Made by a program: the position numbers and the translations under genes. Below, in pieces: positions 8,054 through 15,292 of a DNA stretch of 19,357 nucleotides; position 1 is the stretch's first letter; the number at the start of each line of letters is the position of its first letter. The notes under the pieces were generated by a model. That model was not told the DNA's origin and ran no database searches. It worked only from the letters and a program-made list of their open reading frames with translations. This DNA is from an uncultured Oscillospiraceae bacterium (GTDB lineage Bacteria; Bacillota; Clostridia; Oscillospirales; Acutalibacteraceae): contig URPQ01000035.1 in assembly GCA_900549755.1 (NCBI GenBank), positions 1-19,357 of the forward strand, written 5' to 3'.

Positions 8054-10504
8054 ATGAAAAAAAGAATTTTAGCATTAGCACTGGCTGCAAGTATCACGCT
8101 GCTTTGCAGCTGCGGCGAAAAACCGCAACCCGCAAAGACCGATACAGGCAAAACGGTAAATGACAGCGCGCAATATGTTATTGCAATGAACCCCTCGGTA
8201 GCCTTTGAGGACGGCAGCGTTGTAAGCGTGAGAAACGATGCGGCGCGGGCGCTTTCAAAGGATGTTTCGGCAAAAACCGCAACCGAATTTTACTCCTCTA
8301 CCGATTGGCAGTGGCTTTCGGGCGCGGAAAACGGCGAATGGGAAAAAAGACTTATACGCACTGCTTCCCCCTGGCGCGGCGGCGACGGGGCAACCCTCAA
8401 GGGCGCGCCCTATGCTTACATGGTAAATGATGACGGAACAGCCTCGCTTGCGGTGTTTGACTCCTCAAAAATGGCAATAAGCGGCTGCGCTGAGGGTGAT
8501 ATTCCGCAAAACGGAATTATAATGTCCTTTACAGGCGAAAAGGAGGAGGGAATTTGCTATACTGCAAAATCCGATTGCACCGTTACTTTCTCCGATGTTT
8601 CGGGCGGTAACGCGGCAATTGTAGGCAGTATAGCGGGAACCGATACCTCTTTCCTTAACGAAAAGAACGCCGCAAGCGCCGTATTGCTGCGGGTTTACAG
8701 AAACAGCCGTATTTACTGGCAGGGAGTTTTAAACAGCGGCAGTACGGCGGTAGCTTTCCCTTATCTTTCGGATATTGCTTTATCCGAAGGGGACAGCGTT
8801 ATTTTCACCGCGCAGGCGGTAAGCTCCACCGACGGCATAACAACAGGCAACTGCGATTTACCTGCAAAAACCAAAACCGTAATTAAAAGGCTTAAAAATG
8901 AAACAAAGGTTTTGGTGAAAAATGAAAATAACGGGCAGAAATCCACTACTGTTCCGCTTATGACCGACGGACTGCCCACCTTTACAATAGTAACGCCAAA
9001 GGGTGTTGATAAAACCGTATCGCCGATACTTGCAAAGCTCAGAACGGGTATGAGCAAGGCTTTGGGCGAGCAGGTGGATATGAAAAACGATGAATTTGAC
9101 GCCGAGGGTCGAAGGCTCCTTGTTTACACCACCCGTTATGAGGCTTCTAAAAAGGCGCTTAATGAAATCAATACGGGCAGAAGTGCAAACGCGGGCGACT
9201 TCATTATAAGAATGGAGGGCAATGACCTTGTAATAGCTGCGGGGAATACCTATTCCTTGGAAAACGCTATTGAATTTTTCCTTGCAAACTATTGCCGCGA
9301 CTCAAAGGCGGAGGTAAGGACCGACCTTAATTATGTTTCCTCAAAGTATAACCCTGTTAAAAGCTTAGCTCTTGCGGGCGTTCCGATTGAAAGCTACAGA
9401 ATAGTTTGCTCTCACGTAGCCTCCTATATTGAAACCTCGGCGGCAGAGTATTTGCGGCGGGAAATAGTTCGTGTGTGCGGTAAGCTTATAGCTTCGGTAG
9501 ATGATAATACACTGCCGATTGCCAACGAAATACTAATAGGCGATACTAACCGCACCTCGGCTGATTATTCAACACTTACCAATAAGAACGCCGCACCGGG
9601 CTATACCATTTCGGCGACAAAGGGTAAGGTGAGCGTTACAGGCGAGCATATTTACGCGGTAAATGCCGGCACCATACGCCTTATAAAGCTGCTTGAAGAA
9701 AAGGGCAGCATTGCTGCGGGCTTTAAGGAAACAGGCAGCTATGACGGCGAATACTCTTTGACTAACGGATACAAGCTTACCTGGTCGGATGAATTTAACG
9801 GCACAAAGCTATCTGACGTATGGCAGTCAAAGGGCAGCAATGTTGATAATAACCTTTTCGGCGGCAAAACCACCATAACCAAGGCGAATAATGTCGTAAA
9901 GGGCGGCGCTCTCCACCAGGAAACAAGGAAAAACGGCAAAAACATAACCGCTGCCTCGCTTTACTCAACAGGCGCTAAAAAAATGATGTTCCGCTACGGC
10001 TATCTTGAAATACGCGCAAAGCTGCCCACGGTAAAGGGCATAAGCGCGACATTCTGGACGCAGGGTGATTTAGCATCGGAATTTTTAGAGGTGGATATTT
10101 ACGAAACCTTCGGCAACCCGTTCTCTGTAAAATCCAATCTGCACACTTGGGACCCGGGGGGCAGACACCGCAATTTATTGGGCGGCGACGGCGGTATTCT
10201 TAATAATTCCGAGGGCGTAACCAAGGAGTTTGGAACAGAGTACCATACAATCGGCTTTGAATGGGATAGCGACACCTGCAGCTTTTATGTAGACGGCAAG
10301 CTGAATATTACGTTTGACTGCTCAGCCGAAACATACAATTGCTTTGATAAGGCGGCGTGGCTGATTTTAGGCATTGACCCCTGCGAGCCGAGCTACAGCA
10401 AAAATCTCATTGATGACAGCTTTACCTTTGCGGAGGCTTCGTACGATTGGATTCACATTTACCAAAAAGCGGATAACGACGCAATTCTTTATCAGAAGAA
10501 ATAA
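8054..10504 (+). CDS. Lipoprotein glycoside hydrolase family 16 enzyme with accessory N-terminal domains
   Basis: An 816-residue lipoprotein. The signal peptide ends in LCSC, so Cys20 would be lipidated and the enzyme held on the outer face of the membrane. Residues ~45-285 form an unassigned beta-rich region. Residues ~308-430 and ~447-560 are two copies of one alpha/beta domain resembling the non-catalytic N-terminal domain of alpha-glucuronidases (GH67 type): compare RRLLVYTTR with NEILIGDTNR, and DFIIRMEGNDLVIA with GYTISATKGKVSVTG. Residues ~573-816 are a GH16 domain: WSDEFNG opens it, YGYLEIRAKLP follows, and EVDIYE at 679-684 is the ExDxxE motif (E679 nucleophile, D681, E684 acid/base). 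The enzyme should be endo-acting on a beta-glucan or galactan; subfamily cannot be fixed by eye. The gene follows the surface protein by 14 bases. Confidence 0.88.
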   Translation: MKKRILALALAASITLLCSCGEKPQPAKTDTGKTVNDSAQYVIAMNPSVAFEDGSVVSVRNDAARALSKDVSAKTATEFYSSTDWQWLSGAENGEWEKRLIRTASPWRGGDGATLKGAPYAYMVNDDGTASLAVFDSSKMAISGCAEGDIPQNGIIMSFTGEKEEGICYTAKSDCTVTFSDVSGGNAAIVGSIAGTDTSFLNEKNAASAVLLRVYRNSRIYWQGVLNSGSTAVAFPYLSDIALSEGDSVIFTAQAVSSTDGITTGNCDLPAKTKTVIKRLKNETKVLVKNENNGQKSTTVPLMTDGLPTFTIVTPKGVDKTVSPILAKLRTGMSKALGEQVDMKNDEFDAEGRRLLVYTTRYEASKKALNEINTGRSANAGDFIIRMEGNDLVIAAGNTYSLENAIEFFLANYCRDSKAEVRTDLNYVSSKYNPVKSLALAGVPIESYRIVCSHVASYIETSAAEYLRREIVRVCGKLIASVDDNTLPIANEILIGDTNRTSADYSTLTNKNAAPGYTISATKGKVSVTGEHIYAVNAGTIRLIKLLEEKGSIAAGFKETGSYDGEYSLTNGYKLTWSDEFNGTKLSDVWQSKGSNVDNNLFGGKTTITKANNVVKGGALHQETRKNGKNITAASLYSTGAKKMMFRYGYLEIRAKLPTVKGISATFWTQGDLASEFLEVDIYETFGNPFSVKSNLHTWDPGGRHRNLLGGDGGILNNSEGVTKEFGTEYHTIGFEWDSDTCSFYVDGKLNITFDCSAETYNCFDKAAWLILGIDPCEPSYSKNLIDDSFTFAEASYDWIHIYQKADNDAILYQKK

Positions 10505-10535
10505 TTATTCAGCAAATTTCCCCAACGGTTTTAAT

Positions 10536-10573
10536 AAGACCGGCGGATTGAAATTTAAAAATTCACCGGTCTT
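10536..10573 (+). other. Intercistronic stem-loop between the two exported GH16 genes
   Basis: AAGACCGG (10536-10543) pairs with CCGGTCTT (10566-10573). The 22-base interval contains a further partial pairing (TGAAATTT with AAATTCA). The right arm runs into TTTAAAATAAAAT rather than a clean T-tract, so it would be at most a leaky terminator. It could equally be an mRNA processing or stabilising hairpin. It lies 27 bases before the next start codon. Confidence 0.5.
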
Positions 10574-10600
10574 TAAAATAAAATAATTTGGAGGTATATT

Positions 10601-13600
10601 ATGCGTAAGACACTATCAATTATTCTTACGGCTGCAATGCTTTTATCGGTTTTGGCAGCCATTCCCTTCGGCGCGGGCGCTGAATCGGCAGCGGCGGCAA
10701 TGTACGCAAAAACAACATTTGAAACAGAGGCAGAGCAATATTTCCATAACAACAACCGCAGTGCGGCAACCGTAGAGAAAGCTGACGATACGCAAGGCTA
10801 TGCGGCAAAGCTGACTTCGTTTATATCTGCAACCAGAAGCAATGCGTCATGGCCCAGCAATATACGAATTTCCGAAACCACTGCAGACGGAACAGTAAGC
10901 GCATTTAATGTTAAAGCCGGCGCAACATATGACCTTAGCTTTATGTTAAAGGTTGATTCTCTGCCGACTAATGTTAGTATAACAGAATTTTACGTTTGCT
11001 ATGCAGCAGCATATAACGGCAGATTTCTTTTCAGCAATAACCCTTATTTCAACAGTTGGGGCAAGACAGCGATTTCATTGAACAGTTACATTACGGCTTC
11101 AAATTCCACTTGGGCAAGATATAAGTTTAACTTTACCGTTCCCGATAACATAGGTTACGCAACACAACTGGTTCTTTTGCCGGTTACCAGTACAGATTGC
11201 AGCGGCGTTGTTTGGATTGACGATATAATTATCGGTGAAAGTAATCTTAATAAAACCTTTGCTGATTTTGAAAATATCGATGAATTTTTTAACGTTTCAA
11301 CAAATTTTGAAAATTACAGAGGTGCAACTGTTGCAGATACAGGTGATGAGAATTACGGAAAGGCAATTAAATTCACCGAAATAGGCAGCTACGGAGGAAC
11401 CGATACTTTCGGAATGTGGCCGCAGGCAATAAAGATTCCCGCAAGCAATAATTTTGGTCCTTTTAAGGTTAAAAACGGAGAAACATACCAAATATCTTTT
11501 GATATTAAAAGGGTTACGGCAACCGTTGATTTTGATTTATATGCCTACTACTCGATTACAGACAACAAAATAAACAAGATAGGATACCGCGACTACACAA
11601 GTAACTGGTCTGCAAAAAAAGCCAAAATAGCGAATTTTACAAAGGGTACGGCAGATTGGACGCACATAACCGCAAATTTGACCGTTTCAGCGCTCAAAGA
11701 GCTATCTGACCTGACATTTGTTCTTTACAATACCGCGTGGGGAAATGTCGGCAGCCAGGAAATATATATTGATAATGTAGAAGTGAAAAAAACGACAGTA
11801 GCACTTACTGTTCATACCTCTGCAAGCGAGACCAAAACAATTACCGCTAAGTGCGACGCCGATTTAAGCACGGTTAACGTTCCCATGGCGGGCGCGCGGT
11901 TTAAAGGATTATATTTAGACGCAGCGCTTACCGAGCCCGCAACCGGCACAGTGGGCTATGAGCCGAGAGAGTTCTATGCGGCTTTTGAAAGTGTAACGGG
12001 CGATTTTGAAAACAGCAATGTTCTTGCGGGAACTTTATACGATGGACACTGGAGTGTATTACCGTATGTCGGCGTAGATAATTCAAGCGCATTGACCGAT
12101 TATAAAGAGGGCGGAACACCCAACGTTAATCCCATGTGGCCGCCTGTTTTAAAGCTTCTCAATACTGATGGCTCCGATTTCCTTACATATTCCGGTCATG
12201 AATACCTGATAAGCTTTGATATGAAGGCGGATAATCCGTCTTTAATTCCCGACAGAGCCGCTTTGGCACTTGTATATTCAAAACCGGCATATCCGATGGA
12301 CGGAAACTTTACAACCACATATCCGTTGCTTGATAATGAATACTATACTGAGTCTAAGGTTCCGATTAAATACGTATATAAAAACTCTGACGGCACATAC
12401 GGTACCACCGGCTGGTACATACATTATGAGTTCCATATTGAGGGGCTGGATAACGGTCTGCCGGTTTACATAACACCGTGGCAGGCACTCACCTTCACCT
12501 ATTTTGATAATTTCAAAATTATAGACCTTACCTCGCAAATTGCCGTGACCGATGAAGACGGCAACGAACTTGCAAAGGGCTATGCCGGCGAGAGCGTTTC
12601 CGTTCCCGCGGCTGACGGTAATTTTATCTGCTATGAGAAATCCGGCGAGCCGGTAACAAATGTAACTGTAAATTACTGTGATAATGAGCTTTCAAAGGTT
12701 ACCTCGCAAATTGCGGTTACCGAAACCGCTGCCGATACGGAAAATAAAACAATATCCTTTAAAGCAGGCTTTGAGGGACTTGAATATACCGCAGTCGGCG
12801 AAAACATAACGGTTAAAAACGCAATAATAGACGGCAAGCGCTACGGTATTGCCGAAATAGGCTTACTTGTTTTGCCGGATGAAAAGCTGAGCGGCGAGTT
12901 AACGCTTAAAAATTATGAAACACTCGGCGCACAGAAGCTTTCTAACAGCAATTTGAAATATTCGGCAGCGGCTGATAACAGACTTGAAGTGACGGCGGCA
13001 ATAAGCACAAACAGCTTTAACCGCGATTATACGGTGGTAGGCTATATTAAATGCGCAAACGGCAGAGTGCTTTACAGCAAAACACGCTATGGCATAAACC
13101 GCAATTTAGAGGCTGCCGCAGGGCTTGACAGCATTGCGGATAACGCGGCTTACGGGAAATACGGCTATACTCTTGCAGCCAACAGTGAATTTAATTCGGC
13201 TGATACAGCGGATATTTTTAAAAACTGGGGCATATGGGGTCGCAGCAGAACAAGTAACGGCGTTACAGTTTATTCAACTGCCGACACGGTTTCCGCCGAC
13301 GGTGAAAATATGGTTATGACCGTTACGCGTGACAGCGACAGTACTTTCAGAAGACCCTATATGCTTTCAAGGCAGCGTTTTACCACAGGCTATTTAGAGG
13401 TAAGGGCAAAATTTTCCGATTTTGCGGGCATAGGCGGCTGCATTTGGCTTAATTCAGCAGGAATAAGCGAAACGGAATATAAATACCCCCAAAACGATAC
13501 CGATAATTATGTTCACCCCGAGCTTGATATTGTGGAATTCGGTAATAATACTAAGTTCGATTCTACACTGCACAGCTGGGGCAGCGATGGCAGCCAGCGG

Positions 13601-13930
13601 GACCAAATACGCCTTAACCCGTTAAGTGATTCTACTGCTGTCGATATGAGCCTGAGCCTGAACGAGTGGCATACCTACGGCTTTGAGAGAACTGCCGACG
13701 CTATAAAAACCTATGTTGACGGCGAATTGGTTTACGAATATACGCTTGAACAGGCATTGAAGGACTGCCGCGAAAACAAAAAAGAGGGCGACTATCTTTA
13801 CAGAACCGAAAACGAGGTTAAGGCGCTGTTTGAAAACCCTACATACCTTATTTTAAGCCTGAGCGCAGATACGCTTAAAACAGGCGAATCGGCTGAAAGC
13901 CTTATAGACTATGTTCGTTTTTACAAATAA
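10601..13930 (+). CDS. Secreted multidomain GH16 enzyme with three sandwich modules
   Basis: A 1109-residue exported protein with a signal peptide (about 1-27) and no lipobox, transmembrane helix or sorting signal, so probably released. Three sandwich modules (~36-213, 218-395, 467-642) share the WP-strand and YxISF-strand pattern of those in the surface protein at 4566, e.g. ASWPSNIRI, GMWPQAIKI and PMWPPVLKL. A degenerate InlB-like repeat at ~400-465 has lost the usual Trp residues. An Ig-like region (~700-835) precedes a C-terminal GH16 domain (~856-1109), with TGYLEVRAKF and catalytic ELDIVE at 974-979 (E974, D976, E979). The Ig-like region begins with a repeated TSQIAVT (644 and 701). 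A GGAGG precedes the ATG. Expected to be an endo-acting beta-glycanase; substrate unresolved. The 5' part appears more AT-rich than the later genes. Confidence 0.88.
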   Translation: MRKTLSIILTAAMLLSVLAAIPFGAGAESAAAAMYAKTTFETEAEQYFHNNNRSAATVEKADDTQGYAAKLTSFISATRSNASWPSNIRISETTADGTVSAFNVKAGATYDLSFMLKVDSLPTNVSITEFYVCYAAAYNGRFLFSNNPYFNSWGKTAISLNSYITASNSTWARYKFNFTVPDNIGYATQLVLLPVTSTDCSGVVWIDDIIIGESNLNKTFADFENIDEFFNVSTNFENYRGATVADTGDENYGKAIKFTEIGSYGGTDTFGMWPQAIKIPASNNFGPFKVKNGETYQISFDIKRVTATVDFDLYAYYSITDNKINKIGYRDYTSNWSAKKAKIANFTKGTADWTHITANLTVSALKELSDLTFVLYNTAWGNVGSQEIYIDNVEVKKTTVALTVHTSASETKTITAKCDADLSTVNVPMAGARFKGLYLDAALTEPATGTVGYEPREFYAAFESVTGDFENSNVLAGTLYDGHWSVLPYVGVDNSSALTDYKEGGTPNVNPMWPPVLKLLNTDGSDFLTYSGHEYLISFDMKADNPSLIPDRAALALVYSKPAYPMDGNFTTTYPLLDNEYYTESKVPIKYVYKNSDGTYGTTGWYIHYEFHIEGLDNGLPVYITPWQALTFTYFDNFKIIDLTSQIAVTDEDGNELAKGYAGESVSVPAADGNFICYEKSGEPVTNVTVNYCDNELSKVTSQIAVTETAADTENKTISFKAGFEGLEYTAVGENITVKNAIIDGKRYGIAEIGLLVLPDEKLSGELTLKNYETLGAQKLSNSNLKYSAAADNRLEVTAAISTNSFNRDYTVVGYIKCANGRVLYSKTRYGINRNLEAAAGLDSIADNAAYGKYGYTLAANSEFNSADTADIFKNWGIWGRSRTSNGVTVYSTADTVSADGENMVMTVTRDSDSTFRRPYMLSRQRFTTGYLEVRAKFSDFAGIGGCIWLNSAGISETEYKYPQNDTDNYVHPELDIVEFGNNTKFDSTLHSWGSDGSQRDQIRLNPLSDSTAVDMSLSLNEWHTYGFERTADAIKTYVDGELVYEYTLEQALKDCRENKKEGDYLYRTENEVKALFENPTYLILSLSADTLKTGESAESLIDYVRFYK
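12528..12714 (+). repeat. In-frame direct repeat of TTACCTCGCAAATTGC inside the GH16 gene
   Basis: The 16-base word occurs exactly at 12528-12543 and 12699-12714, 171 bases (57 codons) apart and in frame. It encodes the shared part of TSQIAVT at residues 644-650 and 701-707, at the start of two successive Ig-like segments. Such exact nucleotide identity in otherwise diverged segments suggests a duplication or local recombination. Confidence 0.7.
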
Positions 13931-13959
13931 TTAAGAGCGGAAGAACAGGAGGAAAAACC

Positions 13960-14265
13960 ATGAAAAAAATAATAGCCGCATTAACGGCACTTATAATGAT
14001 TTCTTGTTTTGCAACGGCTGCAAACGCTCAGGATTACCACACGGTGGGCGATACCGATAATTCTAAAAGCGCACCCGATTCCGCCGACCTTGCTTTTTTG
14101 AAAAAGGTTTTGCTCGGCGTAGAGACAAACAAAACCTACAGTGATGTAAACGAGGATAAAAACGTTGACATTTTGGATTTAGTCTGCCTTAAAAAGATTT
14201 TAATAAACACTGACGGAATTACCTTGTCACAGGGCGAAACGGCTGTAACCGATAACTGGAACTAA
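13960..14265 (+). CDS. Small secreted stand-alone dockerin
   Basis: A 101-residue protein: a signal peptide (cleavage near ANA-Q at about residue 24) and then almost nothing but a type I dockerin. Two dockerin repeats are visible. The second, DVNEDKNVDILDLVCLKKIL, keeps the calcium-loop ligands at positions 1, 3, 5 and 12 of the canonical DxNxDGxxxxxD pattern. The first, from GDTDNSKSAPDSADLAFLKK, has one extra residue and a Ser at position 5, so its calcium loop looks weakened. Dockerins normally sit on an enzyme and bind cohesins on a scaffold; here there is no catalytic domain and no cohesin in the window. It starts 29 bases after the GH16 stop, with an AGGAGG ribosome site. It may be a split-off enzyme tail or an adaptor. 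Confidence 0.8.
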   Translation: MKKIIAALTALIMISCFATAANAQDYHTVGDTDNSKSAPDSADLAFLKKVLLGVETNKTYSDVNEDKNVDILDLVCLKKILINTDGITLSQGETAVTDNWN

Positions 14266-14268
14266 GCC

Positions 14269-14371
14269 GCTTTGCACCAAAAATTTCATAGGCTCCTTTC
14301 TTAAAATGAAGGGGGCCTATGATTGGCAAAGCCGCCGACGTCGGATTTAAGCCGAATAGCTATAAGGCTTA
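14269..14371 (+). other. Strongly structured intergenic RNA/DNA element
   Basis: The 151-base gap between the dockerin and the third GH16 gene contains three elements. (1) A long hairpin: 14287-14300 pairs with 14308-14321 through 14 bp (two G-T), extended outward by T286-A322, CCAA/TTGG (277-280 with 323-326) and GCTTTG/CAAAGC (269-274 with 327-332). (2) The perfect 10-base palindrome CCGACGTCGG at 14335-14344. (3) A hairpin TAAGCC (14348-14353) with GGCTTA (14366-14371). No T-tract follows, so it is not an ordinary terminator. It could be a processing site, a cis-regulatory leader for the gene at 14417, or a small mobile-type repeat. Confidence 0.55.
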
Positions 14372-14416
14372 TCGGTTGAAATGCGCCGTCTGCAATACAC
14401 TATGTGAGGAAACGCA

Positions 14417-15274
14417 ATGAACAGCTTTTTAATTACGGATACAGCCGATAAAATTCCCATTGAAAAGCATGGCAGGCAGCTTGTCTGGCATGATGAATTT
14501 CAGGGGAATAAAATCAATTCGGAAAAATGGCATATGCTACGCTCAATGTATACCGAGGGCAGAATATACGATAACAGCGAAAAGCACATAAGGGTTGAAA
14601 ACGGTAACCTGCATATGCGGATTTGCAGAAACGGAGATACCTACTCGCTGCCCGAGGGGTTAGCCACAAAAAACACTATGAATTTTAAATACGGCTACCT
14701 TGAAATGCGCGCAAGACTGCCCTACAGACACGGCGCGTGGCCGTCCTTTTGGACGCGCGGTAATTTGGTATTTCATAATAAGGACTTGGGCTGGTTTGCC
14801 GAAACGGATATTGCAGAGGTCTTTTCAAGCGGTTGCTGCGTATCACCCAATCTTCACATATGGGGCAATCACGGTCACACAATGCTGCCGGGCGAGGAAA
14901 ACAATATGCGGCGCACATATGAATTTGATAATCCCGATACGCTCAACAGCGAATATCACACCTACGCTTATGAGTGGGACAGAGAAGCAATAAAATTTTA
15001 TGTTGACGATACCTGTTATTTCAAAACATACATAGATGACCGCTCGGTGCTGCTTTGCGATAATTACCCCACGGCGGAGGGCTTTCACGAGCCGCAGTAT
15101 ATTATTTTGAATAACGAATTGTTTACGGAAAAAAGCGAATGGGCGCCTGCGGGTGCGGCAGTGACCGCCGCGGACGAAATGCCGATAGATTATTATGTTG
15201 ATTATATAAGGCTTTACCAAAGCCGGAAAAACGAGTATATTTATATAAAGGACGAAATAAGCCAATATCTTTAA
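14417..15274 (+). CDS. Single-domain GH16 enzyme without signal peptide
   Basis: A 285-residue protein that is essentially one GH16 domain. WHDEFQGNKI (24-33) opens it, YGYLEMRARLP and WPSFWTRGN form the substrate-cleft strands, and ETDIAE at 129-134 is the ExDxxE catalytic motif (E129, D131, E134). NLHIWGNHGH follows, as the NLHTWDP and TLHSWGS segments do in the two exported GH16 proteins. There is no signal peptide, transmembrane segment or lipobox. An in-frame TGA at 14405-14407, just before the ribosome site GAGG, rules out a longer start. It should be cytoplasmic, which is unusual for GH16, and would act on imported oligosaccharides. It starts after the structured 14269-14371 element and ends 18 bases before the next gene. 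Confidence 0.86.
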   Translation: MNSFLITDTADKIPIEKHGRQLVWHDEFQGNKINSEKWHMLRSMYTEGRIYDNSEKHIRVENGNLHMRICRNGDTYSLPEGLATKNTMNFKYGYLEMRARLPYRHGAWPSFWTRGNLVFHNKDLGWFAETDIAEVFSSGCCVSPNLHIWGNHGHTMLPGEENNMRRTYEFDNPDTLNSEYHTYAYEWDREAIKFYVDDTCYFKTYIDDRSVLLCDNYPTAEGFHEPQYIILNNELFTEKSEWAPAGAAVTAADEMPIDYYVDYIRLYQSRKNEYIYIKDEISQYL

Positions 15275-15292
15275 CGGGGGAGAGACGAAACT

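Noticed and set aside
13931..13959. Dockerin as the frameshifted C-terminus of the upstream GH16
   Set aside because: The GH16 domain ends normally (LIDYVRFYK), and the dockerin gene has its own AGGAGG site and signal peptide.
14269..14332. Intrinsic terminator after the dockerin
   Set aside because: The hairpin is strong but followed by GCCGACGTCGG, with no T-tract on either strand.
14274..14383. Possible class I c-di-GMP riboswitch
   Set aside because: GCAAAGCC after a hairpin resembles part of that aptamer, but the conserved GGCAAACC strand, the GNRA loop and a clear tetraloop receptor are missing. A covariance-model search would decide.
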